Shown here: positions 1-7,838 of the stretch, piece after piece
Layout of the letters: the number at the start of each line of letters is the position of its first letter
How positions within the stretch are numbered: the stretch's first letter is position 1
Assembly: GCA_039583875.1 (NCBI GenBank)
Contig: CM077163.1
Coordinates: forward strand, 233,732,646 to 233,796,645
Length of the DNA: 64,000 nt
Reading direction: 5' to 3'
Origin: Platanthera guangdongensis
Lineage: Eukaryota; Streptophyta; Magnoliopsida; Asparagales; Orchidaceae
Notes under the pieces: generated by a model
The model's input: only the letters and a program-made list of their open reading frames with translations
Database searches by the model: none
Told to the model about the DNA's origin: nothing
Program-made: the position numbers and the translations under genes

Positions 1-1
1 G

Positions 2-394
2 GGAACCGCGGCATTCTCATGGAGTTCTAAGAAGCAGGCTACTATAGCCTTATCATCATGTGAGGCAGAGTACATTGCAGCTGCGACAAGTGCTTGCCAA
101 GCTATCTGACTGAGAAATCTTCTGGAAGAGTTACATCATGTGCAGGATGGCCCAACGACATTGTTAGTGGATAACATGTCCGTCATCCAGCTCGCGAAGA
201 ATCCTGTGCTGCATGGGCGCAACAAGCATATCGAGACGAGGTACCACTTCCTTCGCGAGCAAGTAGAGCTGAAGACGGTCGAAGTGGTGTATTGCCCCAC
301 CGGTGAGCAGGTTGCGGGTATTTTCAGCAAGGCTTTGAAGGTGGAGACGTTCCTACGGCTCAAAGGCAAACTCGGCATGTGCTGCCAAGTTTGA
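2..394 (+). pseudogene. Ty1/copia RNase H C-terminus (copia-A), partial
   Basis: This is the 3' end of a copia pol gene entering from outside the window; it encodes the end of the RNase H domain used in reverse transcription. Visible family motifs are SWSSKKQATIALSSCEAEY near the start, LLVDNMSVIQLAKNP, and KHIETRYHFLREQVE, in the order found in copia RNase H. The frame holds an internal TGA at 107-109 where the family has tryptophan, so this copy is inactive unless that base is wrong. The frame closes at 394, just before a purine-rich tract and the element's 3' LTR, the usual copia arrangement. The 5' part of the element lies left of the window. The family call is secure; the lineage within copia is not determined. 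Confidence 0.9.
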
Positions 395-403
395 GGGGGA
401 GTT
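391..403 (+). other. Polypurine tract of copia-A
   Basis: The purine run TTGAGGGGGAG lies between the RNase H stop and the first TG of the LTR. It is the expected plus-strand primer site of a copia element. Confidence 0.7.
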
Positions 404-548
404 TGTCAGGATTTGTTTTGTTGACCGGGTCAACAATATTTTTTAAGCTTTTATGTAGTTTTTGTTTATGGCGGAAGAGAGAGAAAGTTGGTGTGGGTGG
501 CATTAAATGTAAGCGCCACGTGTCGTTTTCTTATTGGGTATGTTGGCC

Positions 549-556
549 TATATAAA
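549..556 (+). promoter_or_regulatory. TATA box in the copia-A LTR
   Basis: TATATAAA followed by GG is a canonical plant TATA box about 145 bp into the LTR, where a copia promoter is expected. The start site should lie about 30 bp downstream. The Tekay-1 insertion at 649 separates this promoter from the rest of the LTR. Confidence 0.6.
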
Positions 557-643
557 GGCTTGTTGTTGTACATTTTAGTTTGCTGAAAAATAGTGAAAAG
601 AATTTCTTCCCCTTCATTAACTCCCGCAGGAGAGAGAGCGAGA

Positions 644-648
644 GAGAG
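644..648. repeat. Target-site duplication GAGAG, left copy
   Basis: GAGAG precedes the first TG of Tekay-1 and is repeated at 10138-10142 after its final CA. Five bp is the usual gypsy target duplication. The site is inside a GA-rich run, so the exact match carries a little less weight than in unique sequence. Confidence 0.85.
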
Positions 649-716
649 TGTAACGCCCCGAAACTCAAAGGAGAAAAAGGGGAATAATTTGGGCCAGTTT
701 GAGTTCTGGCTGCAGG

Positions 717-1360
717 CACACGGCCTGGGACACGGGCGTGTCCCAGGGCGTGTCAAGCCTGTGTCGACACTAAGGCGTGAAGTCGACACTTTGGTCTCGA
801 CATTGTGTCGAGACTGGGCACACGGCCTGCGACACGGGCGTGTCGCAGGGCGTGTCGACCCGTGTCGACACTTAGCCGTGAAGTTGACACAGTGCTTCGA
901 AGTTGTGTCGAGACACGGCACACGGCCTGCGACACGGGCGTGTCGCAGGGCGTGTCAACCCGTGTCGACACTCGTCCCGCGAAGTCGACACTTTGGTGTC
1001 GACAGTGGGTCGAGACATGGCACACGGCCTGCGACACGGGCGTGTCGCAGGGCGTGTCGACCCGTGTCGACACTTAGCCGTGAAGTGCCGAGACCTTGTA
1101 CACGGCCTGGAGCCCAGGCGTGTCAAGGTGACACGGGCAAGGACACGGGCGTGTCCGAACCCGTGTCAGCGCTCGGGTTGGAAACGGGAGAAAATGATGG
1201 GGTACACGGCCAGATACACGGCCGTGTCAGGTGGAACACGGGCGTGTCAGCTCGAACACGGGCGTGTTCGAGACCCGTGTGAGGTTCCAGGTGATTCGAT
1301 TTTGACGGCGAATGAGGCACACGGCCCTGGACACGGGCGTGTGCCAGGCCGTGTTCGGCC
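717..1360 (+). repeat. Tandem hairpin array in the Tekay-1 5' LTR
   Basis: Four tandem units of about 101 bp start near 717, 819, 919 and 1021, followed by more degenerate units. Each of the four has a perfect 10-bp inverted repeat around a GGGC loop. At 724-747 the arms are CCTGGGACAC and GTGTCCCAGG. At 826-849, 926-949 and 1028-1051 they are CCTGCGACAC and GTGTCGCAGG. The change at the fifth arm position is matched in the opposite arm, so pairing is kept. The same array occurs in the 3' LTR and in the related elements further right. Function is unknown. Confidence 0.85.
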
Positions 1361-1641
1361 CAGATTGGGCATTTCAGTCCCGAATCGAAGCCGTTCATTT
1401 CTTTGACTGAGGATCCAATGGCTGGGGGTTGTTCCTGAAGGGATATACCCGGGTTTTGACTTAGAAAACCCTCACTTTTTCCACTTGATCTCTCTCCAAA
1501 CCCTTGGAGAAAGAAAAGCTAAGGCAAGAAGAAGAGGAACTAGATCCACCATTGGAGGAGCTTCGGAGCTCCGAATCGCAAGCCGACTCCGGATCCACGA
1601 AGGCAACGCAAGTGCGGTCATTTCCATCCGATTACTTTTCG

Positions 1642-1665
1642 ATGGCGCCAAAGAGGACCGCAAGG
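1642..1665 (+). CDS. Predicted first coding exon of gag, inside the LTR
   Basis: The 24-nt frame encodes MAPKRTAR and is followed directly by GTAACG, a strong plant splice donor. Joining at this donor to the AG acceptor at 3176-3177 continues in frame into gag at GTG (3178), where gag itself has an in-frame TAG just upstream and no ATG until 3391. The same exon, donor and acceptor occur in Tekay-2 and Tekay-3. Several codon differences are synonymous (GCG/GCT, AGG/CGA, TCG/TCT), which suggests selection on protein. A start of Met, small residue, Pro, then basic residues is also plausible for a chromovirus Gag. No transcript evidence is available. Confidence 0.7.
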
Positions 1666-2954
1666 GTAACGATCCTCACTTTTGAGCATGATAGCTCTCT
1701 TTCTTAGCATAGGAAGCCCTCTCTCGCGAGTTGGCGAAGAGTTGGAGGCGTTCCTTCGGGTAGATATGTAAAGTCCCCGTTGTTTAGCGTCCGTATGCGA
1801 GAACGGACATAGGCATTTTGGTTGAAGCCTACCCGGACATGTAGTTCGGATCGGTGATGTTGCATTGCATAAGGCCGGAGAAGACTCCGTGCTATTTGGT
1901 GTTTTTCGGGTTTTCTACGCGGTAGATTGCAGCAGGGAGCCTTGGGGACTAACCCAAAGGTGCACCCGGAAAACTGGGCGGACACGAGGTCTTGCCAACT
2001 TGGTGGCCTGAGAGCCAACTTGAACATAACGGGGTTATGTGACTTGTGTTAGAATGGGACTCGGTGAAAGTTTGACCCGCGCATATGGCTTAAATTGTCG
2101 TTGCGATGTGAGCACGGGTTAGATGGAGCCGTACCCGCTTTATGTCGTTCGGGTTAGAGAGACCTAAAGGTACATGGCACTCGCCGTTGGCATAGATGTG
2201 AGTCTTCGGTGGTCGATGGCTTAAATTGACGTGACCAATACCATGAAGACGAATTGCTCATAGGAATGGCCGTCTAAGTGGCGGTGGTGAGTCCGGAATG
2301 TTAATGGCTTAAATTGACGTGACATCGACCGGTTCACCGAGAATGTGCCCTGAGTGCACGGGACGTGTGGCCGTACGAGCCAACGTCTGTGTTGAAATGG
2401 CTATGATTTTATGCATTGCTCGCTTGTGCTAATGAAATGCAGGGAAGGAGCATCGCCGCCCCGAGTTGGGGGCGGGATCGTTATAATTTGGTCAGCATTG
2501 CTGACCGTTGCTTTGTTTGCCACCGTGCGGTGGTTTGTTTGCTTGCAGGTGCAGCTGGGCCAAGCGGTCAATAGCGGGCTAAAGCCCTTTTTGCGAAGCT
2601 GGCCCTCGAAGGCCCAAGTGGAAATGTTTTATGTTTTGTTCATGTATGGCCGGCCTGCGTGCCGAGGTTTGGAAATCATGTATAAGACAAGTGAAACATT
2701 TTGTAAGGCCTTAAGGCCGAATATTTTGGGTATTTTGTATACATTCCTATTATCATGTTAGTGGACATTCATGCTTGTGCTGGGTTCTTGTTTTGCAACT
2801 TATAAACTGCTTCCGCTAGAATGCTCTGTGTAGGACGTTGAGATTGGTTGGATGGTTTCCATACGTAACCACCCGGTCTGTCTGTAGTATATGGCGTCGG
2901 GCCCCGGCGGACCTACTGCTATATGCTATGCGACGGATAGGGGGTGTTACAATT

Positions 2955-2964
2955 TGGTATCAGA
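2955..2964 (+). other. Primer binding site of Tekay-1
   Basis: TGGTATCAGA lies three bases after the end of the LTR. It matches the start of the site complementary to the 3' end of plant initiator tRNA-Met; the final bases are degenerate. Confidence 0.85.
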
Positions 2965-2990
2965 CTACTGGTTTTGGTCGGGCTTAAAGT

Positions 2991-3022
2991 GAATTCGTGG
3001 GCGAATTCTTTTTAAGGGGTGG
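2991..3022 (+). other. Palindrome and purine tract after the PBS
   Basis: GAATTCGTGGGCGAATTC forms a short hairpin, followed by a purine-rich run. A close relative of this motif lies beside the polypurine tract at 7802-7838. Tekay-2 also has both copies (34421-34438 and 39262-39280). Confidence 0.65.
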
Positions 3023-3177
3023 TGAGCACATTGTGTGCGTCATCGTTATAACAGTAAAAAGAACCCATGAATGTCCACTTAGGAATGAAAATACTCGTGT
3101 TTGAGGAACCTGCGTGTTCCTATAATTGCTGTTTGCAATGTTATTTGGTCGCTTAACGGTGTTTTGTACCACTATAG

Positions 3178-4332
3178 GTGACCCGAAGTGGTGTTGGGCC
3201 GTCAGAACGCCGAGGTTCTGAGGCTAGTAGTGCACCAGAAGTTGCTCCAGCCACACCTTTGTCGGCGGAAAATATAAGATTGGTTGCTGAAGCGGTGTTG
3301 GCCGTGATCAATGCGCAGCCTGGGAGGCAAGCGCAGCAGCCCGCTCCTGTGTTGGAGCAAGTACCTCTTCAAGAGGCGGAGCCGAGGAGGATGGAGCAAG
3401 TGGTTGTAGAACCAATAGTGCCAAGGAGGGCGACTGAGAGGCAGTTGAAGCATGTAATGAGCTTTAACCCTCCGTTATTCTCGGGGTTGGGAACCCCATC
3501 GCAGGCTGAAGACTGGCTCTCTAGGGTGAAGAGAGTCATGACAGCGACGGAGACGGAGGAGTGGCAAATGACCACCATCGCTACGTTCCTTCTGGATGGG
3601 GAAGCGAGGATGTGGTGGGAAAGTTTGGAGCTGCATCATTTGAGAGGTAGACAACTGATAGACGTTCCGATGGAAGAGTTCTCGGAATTGTTCTTAGCAA
3701 GATACCTCCCTTCCACTCAGAGGATTTCAATGGAGAATGAATTCCTGAAGTTGGTGCAGGGTGAGAGAAGCGTGGATGAATATCTCCACGAGTTTACGCG
3801 GTTGAGTCGTTATGCGAGCTCTACCATCATGGATGAGGAGCGCAAGACTAATCGTTTTTATGAAGGCTTAAGGGATGAGCTGAGATTGTTACTGTCGGGG
3901 CCAATGACGCAGGGTTTCTTAACCTTGGTCAATACTGCCCGGTCCTTGGAAAAGGACATGAAGAATGTACAAGCGAAGAAAGGCTTGGGTGAAAAGAAAT
4001 CTGAGTTCAGAGTGCCGACTAATTCAAAGTCCGGCTATCGAAGGGCTTTCAAGAAGCAAAGGACTTCGGGTCCAGCTCCTTCTGGCGCTTCTGGGGCGAC
4101 TACGAGTCGGACCCCGGGCGCGTGCTTTACTTGTGGCAAGACGGGGCATTACGCCCGTGATTGTTGGAGCGGACGTCCTAAGTCCGAGAGGAGGCCGGGA
4201 GCTACCTACGAAGAGAAGGGAAAGGCGGTGGAGTCGACCGCATCCCACTATGCTCCGGCCCAACCAAGGGTCTATAATCTTGGCCAACAGGAGGCCATTA
4301 AACAAGCTGACGTGGTGACAGGTACGGTTTAA
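3178..4332 (+). CDS. gag: Tekay-1 Gag polyprotein
   Basis: This 384-residue frame encodes the capsid and nucleocapsid precursor that forms the virus-like particle. A retrotransposon gag domain covers about residues 85-265, with the family motif ERQLKHVMSFNPPLFSG followed by the AEDWL and GEARMWW motifs. One CCHC zinc knuckle, CFTCGKTGHYARDC, lies at residues 316-329. The frame opens at GTG with a TAG just before it, so the true start is either the in-frame ATG at 3391 or, more likely, the LTR exon at 1642 joined by splicing. The frame ends at TAA 4330-4332. Pol follows in the same frame after 24 more codons. Confidence 0.93.
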   Translation: MTRSGVGPSERRGSEASSAPEVAPATPLSAENIRLVAEAVLAVINAQPGRQAQQPAPVLEQVPLQEAEPRRMEQVVVEPIVPRRATERQLKHVMSFNPPLFSGLGTPSQAEDWLSRVKRVMTATETEEWQMTTIATFLLDGEARMWWESLELHHLRGRQLIDVPMEEFSELFLARYLPSTQRISMENEFLKLVQGERSVDEYLHEFTRLSRYASSTIMDEERKTNRFYEGLRDELRLLLSGPMTQGFLTLVNTARSLEKDMKNVQAKKGLGEKKSEFRVPTNSKSGYRRAFKKQRTSGPAPSGASGATTSRTPGACFTCGKTGHYARDCWSGRPKSERRPGATYEEKGKAVESTASHYAPAQPRVYNLGQQEAIKQADVVTGTV

Positions 4333-4396
4333 TTTATAGCAAGTCAATTCCTTTATATGCTTGTTATGTATGTGTTACCTTACCACTGCTTGTTAG
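4322..4396 (+). other. Candidate 75-nt intron between gag and pol
   Basis: The interval starts GTACGG after ACAG and ends TGCTTGTTAG, with an AT-rich body, as in short plant introns. It contains the gag stop. Its removal would fuse the gag end VVTG in frame to pol just upstream of [10 protein letters not shown], matching the spacing of single-frame gypsy elements. The donor ACAG/GTACG is kept in Tekay-2, but the acceptor AG there is AT. Because 75 is a multiple of three, suppression of the UAA stop is an alternative. Confidence 0.5.
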
Positions 4397-6570
4397 GATT
4401 TGTGTTGATTTGTGAAAACCCGGCACGAGCACTCTTTGATACGGGAGCTTCACACTCCTTCTTGTCCGAAGGATTTATATCACGCATCGGAGTCCCTTCT
4501 TCGATGGCGAAGGACAAGTTGGATGTGTTGTTGCCCAATGGGTGTTCGATGCGAGCGGTTAGGATCTGCGAAGTTAAAGTTCGTATTGGAGAGCAGGAGT
4601 TTGACCTGCGGGCGTCCTTACTTCCGTTGGTGGAGTTCGACGTCATATTTGGCATGGACTGGCTCTCGGAGCAGCAGGCCCATATAGATTGCGGTAGCAA
4701 GGAAGTAAAGCTGGGAGCAAGTCGTGAGACGACGTTTACGGGCTTAAAGGGGTCGAGCAAGACGTTGATGTCTGCTCTTCAGGTGGTGAAGGCGGTTCGT
4801 GCTGGAGCAGAACTATTCTTTACACTAGTGGAGGTTGCAAAGCCGAAGCCCGCGATGGATTGTATTTCAGTGGTATCGGAATACCCTGATGTGTTCCCCG
4901 CAGACCTTCCTGGAGCCCCGCCTCAGCGGGAGATCGATTTTACGATCGAGCTAGTGCCAGGTGCAAAGCCTGTGTCACGATCTCCGTATCGGCTAGCGCC
5001 TAAGGAAATGGCGGAGCTGAAAGTTCAATTGCAAGAGTTGTTGGAGCAAGGGTATGTGCGCCCGAGTTCTTCGCCTTGGAGCGCACCGGTCCTCTTTGTT
5101 AAGAAGAAGGACGGAAGCTTGAGGTTGTGTATTGATTATCGGGAGCTAAACAAGCTGACTGAGAAGAACAAGTACCCGATCCCCCGTATTGATGATCTCT
5201 TTGATCAGTTAGTCGGGTCGACGGTGTACTCGAAGTTAGATCTCAAGTCTGGATACTATCAGCTGCGGATAAGGGAGAGTGATATCCCGAAGACAGCGTT
5301 TAGTACGAGATACGGGCATTATGAGTTTACGGTCATGCCGTTTGGGCTGACTAATGCGCCGTCAGTATTTATGGATTTGATGAACAGGACGTTCAGGGAG
5401 TACCTAGACCATTTTGTGATCGTCTTCATCGACGATATTTTGGTGTACTCGCAAAGTGAGGAGGATCACTTTAAGCATCTCCATTTGGTGTTGGAGACAC
5501 TCAGGAGAAATCAGTTGTATGCCAAGTTCTCGAAGTGCGAGTTTTGGCTATCCTCAGTAGCGTTCCTTGGGCATATAGTGAGTGGAGAGGGTATTGCGGT
5601 GGATCCGGCGAAGATTGTTGCGATACGGGAGTGGCCTGAGCTTGCTACGGTAGCAGAAGTCCGGAGCTTTTTGGGGCTTGCCGGTTATTATAGGCGCTTC
5701 GTAGAGAACTTCTCGCGGATAGCGCTACCTCTCACTACTTTGACGAGGAAGGAGCATAAGTTCGTTTGGACGCCGGAGTGCGCGCGAGCTTTTGAGGAAT
5801 TGAAGTGTCGGTTGACCACGGCGCCTGTGTTGAGTTCGCCATGTGGAACCGAAGGCTATGAGATATATAGCGATGCTTCGGGTAGTGGTTTGGGTTGTGT
5901 GCTACTGCAGCACGGCAGCGTGATAGCTTATGGCTCGAGACAGCTAAAAGTACACGAGAGGAATTATCCGGTCCACGACTTGGAGTTGGCGGCCGTGATT
6001 TTTGCCTTGAGGCTGTGGAGACACTATTTGTACGGTGTGAAGATTGATATCTACACCGATCACAAGAGCCTAAAGTATCTAATTGATCAGAAAGATCTGA
6101 ATATGCGGCAGCGTAGGTGGATGGAGTTCCTGGGGGACTATACTTTCAAGATCCACTACGTGCCTGGCAAGGGGAATGCGGTTGCGGACGCGTTGAGTCG
6201 CCGAGCCCCAGCTCAAGCCAATTGGCTATCAGTGCATGATGAGCGGTTGGTGGAGGAGCTGGAAGCGTTGGAGATTGTTTGTGTGGACAGACAATCTAGT
6301 GCTGAAGCAGTGCTGAATTGGACTGAAGTCCAATATGACCTGGCTGATCGGATTCGGCAGGCTTTGGATATGGATGCTCATATGAAGCAGTTCATGATAG
6401 AGGCTCTGGATGGGTCAAATTCCCAATTCGTTGTGGAGGACGGATTGCTGTGGAAAGACGGTCGTTTGTGCGTCCCTGTGTGGGCAATTTACGGGTGGAG
6501 TTGTTGTACGAGGCGCATCATACCAAGTACTCGATTCACCCGGGGAGCACGAAGATGTACCGTGATGTAA
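4357..6570 (+). CDS. pol: Tekay-1 Pol: protease, reverse transcriptase, RNase H
   Basis: The frame supplies the enzymes for Gag-Pol cleavage and cDNA synthesis. The aspartic protease site is DTGASHSF at residues 28-35. RT covers about residues 190-440, with [21 protein letters not shown] and the catalytic FIDDILVYS near 5425-5448. RNase H follows, with [13 protein letters not shown], the DLELAAV glutamate and TDHKSL, ending at ADALSRR. After about 6475 the frame leaves the expected protein because of an apparent one-base loss near 6475; integrase resumes in another frame from 6450. The last 30 or so residues are therefore not real. The ATG at 4357 is only the first in frame; the protein is probably joined to Gag. 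Confidence 0.93.
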   Translation: MLVMYVLPYHCLLGFVLICENPARALFDTGASHSFLSEGFISRIGVPSSMAKDKLDVLLPNGCSMRAVRICEVKVRIGEQEFDLRASLLPLVEFDVIFGMDWLSEQQAHIDCGSKEVKLGASRETTFTGLKGSSKTLMSALQVVKAVRAGAELFFTLVEVAKPKPAMDCISVVSEYPDVFPADLPGAPPQREIDFTIELVPGAKPVSRSPYRLAPKEMAELKVQLQELLEQGYVRPSSSPWSAPVLFVKKKDGSLRLCIDYRELNKLTEKNKYPIPRIDDLFDQLVGSTVYSKLDLKSGYYQLRIRESDIPKTAFSTRYGHYEFTVMPFGLTNAPSVFMDLMNRTFREYLDHFVIVFIDDILVYSQSEEDHFKHLHLVLETLRRNQLYAKFSKCEFWLSSVAFLGHIVSGEGIAVDPAKIVAIREWPELATVAEVRSFLGLAGYYRRFVENFSRIALPLTTLTRKEHKFVWTPECARAFEELKCRLTTAPVLSSPCGTEGYEIYSDASGSGLGCVLLQHGSVIAYGSRQLKVHERNYPVHDLELAAVIFALRLWRHYLYGVKIDIYTDHKSLKYLIDQKDLNMRQRRWMEFLGDYTFKIHYVPGKGNAVADALSRRAPAQANWLSVHDERLVEELEALEIVCVDRQSSAEAVLNWTEVQYDLADRIRQALDMDAHMKQFMIEALDGSNSQFVVEDGLLWKDGRLCVPVWAIYGWSCCTRRIIPSTRFTRGARRCTVM

Positions 6571-7300
6571 AGAAGCTATTTTGGTGGCCGGGTTTGAAAA
6601 AGGATGTGGCGCTATATGTAGCGAAGTGCCAAACTTGCGCCTTGGTAAAGGCGGAGTGCCAAAAGCCGGGAGGATTTCTTAAGTCCTTGCCTATTCCGGA
6701 GTGGAAATTCGACGACATCTCTATGGACTTTGTGCATGGTTTGCCAAGGTCGCAGAAGGGGAACGACGCCATTTGGGTGGTGGTCGATCGATTAACAAAG
6801 GTGTCGCATTTTATTCCGCATAGGAAGGATGATCCGGTGGAGAAGCTGGCGAAGCTTTATGTGGATAATATAGTGCGGCTTCATGGTGTGCCCCGCAGCA
6901 TCGTGAGTGACCGAGATGGGCGGTTCACGTCCAATGATTGGAGGCTGGTGCAGCAAATGTTGGGAACAAAGCTGAAGTTTAGCACAGCCTTCCATCCGCA
7001 AACGGATGGGCAGACCGAGAGGGTCAATAGAACGATGGAAGACATGCTTCGCATGTGTGTCTTGGACTTTGGAAAGCAATGGGAGGACCACCTCTATTTG
7101 GTGGAGTTCGCATACAACAACAGCTACCAAGCAAGTATTCAGATGGCGCCTTTCGAGGCCCTATATGGTAGAAGATGTCGCACGCCGTTGTCTTGGTTAG
7201 AAACGGGCGAGTCGAAGTTGTATAAGCGATCGGAAGTGGAGGATGCTACTTCTTTGGTGAGAACAATTCGGGAGAGGTTGCTATCGCTCAGGACCGGCAA
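6450..7300 (+). CDS. pol: Tekay-1 integrase (frame-shifted from RT)
   Basis: This stretch encodes integrase, which inserts cDNA into chromosomes. An HHCC zinc domain is visible as the histidines of the [11 protein letters not shown] motif and CQTCALVK. The DDE core shows [25 protein letters not shown], and the glutamate of [12 protein letters not shown]. It lies in a different frame from RT/RNase H, and a second frame change near 7290 separates the core from its C-terminal part. Both breaks fit single-base indels. All expected catalytic residues are present, so the element was functional very recently or the breaks are sequence errors. Confidence 0.9.
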
Positions 7301-7780
7301 GCAAAGTACTATAATGCCAAGCACAGGAACGTGGAGTTCGCTGTGGGCGATTATGTATACTTGAAGATCAAGCCGTTCAAGGGTGTCTCGCGGGTGCGAC
7401 GGTTGAAAAAGCTAAGCCCGAGGTACCTTGGACCGTTTGAGGTTCTGGAGCGAGTTGGAGAAGCGGCCTATAGGTTGAGGCTTTCTGTGGAGCTAAGTGG
7501 TTTACACGATGTATTCCATATTTCGGTGCTTCGGAAGGCGGTTCAAGAGCCTACGCAAGTGATCGCGGCCAATCAAGTGCCGGTGGATAGTGGGCTAACG
7601 ACAAAAGTCAAGCCCGTGCGGATTGAGGACTCGGAGGTCAAGCGGCTACGCAATAAAGAGATCAGGATGGTCAAAGTCCGGTGGGACAATTGCGGTCGTG
7701 AGGAGCTCTCTTGGGAGCGAGAGCAGACGATGCTTGACGAATATCCGGAGTTGTTCCGCTCAGGTACAAATTTAAGTTAG
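7301..7780 (+). CDS. pol: Tekay-1 integrase C-terminus with chromodomain
   Basis: The third pol frame begins with the GPF/Y-type module: DYVYLKIKPFKGVSR, then LSPRYLGPFEVLERVG, then DVFHISVLRKAV. The last 50 residues, from VKPVRIEDSEV to WEREQTMLDEYPELF, match a chromovirus C-terminal chromodomain, which in this group is thought to direct integration to marked chromatin. The protein ends at 7780, just before the purine tract and 3' LTR, as expected. An open frame starts at GTG 7331, but coding homology extends left to about 7301 before the frame changes. Confidence 0.88.
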   Translation, partial: AKYYNAKHRNVEFAVGDYVYLKIKPFKGVSRVRRLKKLSPRYLGPFEVLERVGEAAYRLRLSVELSGLHDVFHISVLRKAVQEPTQVIAANQVPVDSGLTTKVKPVRIEDSEVKRLRNKEIRMVKVRWDNCGREELSWEREQTMLDEYPELFRSGTNLS

Positions 7781-7801
7781 TACATGTTTTTCCCTTTATG
7801 T

Positions 7802-7838
7802 AATTTCGTGGGCGAAATTCTTTTAAGAGGGGTAGAGT
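7802..7838 (+). other. Palindrome and polypurine tract of Tekay-1
   Basis: AATTTCGTGGGCGAAATT forms a hairpin directly before TTTTAAGAGGGGTAGAG, which abuts the first TG of the 3' LTR. The purine run is the expected plus-strand primer. Confidence 0.8.

Larger units (their letters stand above)
404..648 (+). mobile_element. copia-A 3' LTR, left part
   Basis: The LTR begins TGTCAGG immediately after the polypurine tract and runs to 648, where Tekay-1 has inserted. It contains a clear TATA box and ends in a GA-rich stretch that resumes at 10138. The two parts together make an LTR of roughly 0.75 kb. Confidence 0.75.
649..2951 (+). repeat. Tekay-1 5' LTR
   Basis: The 2,303-bp repeat starts TGTAACGCCCCG and ends GGGGTGTTACA. 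From its start it holds a tandem hairpin array (717-1360), the predicted first exon of gag (1642-1665), and GC-balanced sequence without other recognisable genes. No canonical TATA box was found upstream of the predicted exon. Confidence 0.93.
1666..3177 (+). other. Predicted intron: LTR to gag, spanning the PBS
   Basis: The 1,512-nt interval starts GTAACG and ends CTATAG. It contains the rest of the LTR and the tRNA primer site, so a spliced RNA could be translated but not reverse transcribed. This is inferred from conserved splice signals and frame continuity. Confidence 0.6.

Noticed and set aside
717..1051. CRISPR-like repeat-spacer appearance of the hairpin units.
   Set aside because: The regions between hairpins are also repeated, the context is a plant LTR, and no cas genes exist.
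593..1406. Long open frames on both strands across the LTR hairpin array, here and at 7823-8849, 32010-32458, 39211-39804 and 52469-52882.
   Set aside because: They are by-products of stop-poor GC-rich tandem repeats, give Arg/Pro/Thr-rich nonsense in several frames at once, and match nothing.
2411..2761. Plus-strand frame of 116 residues in the Tekay-1 LTR, repeated at 9595-9990.
   Set aside because: It lies in the non-coding part of the LTR and differs in length between the copies because of one-base indels; no conservation in Tekay-2 or Tekay-3.
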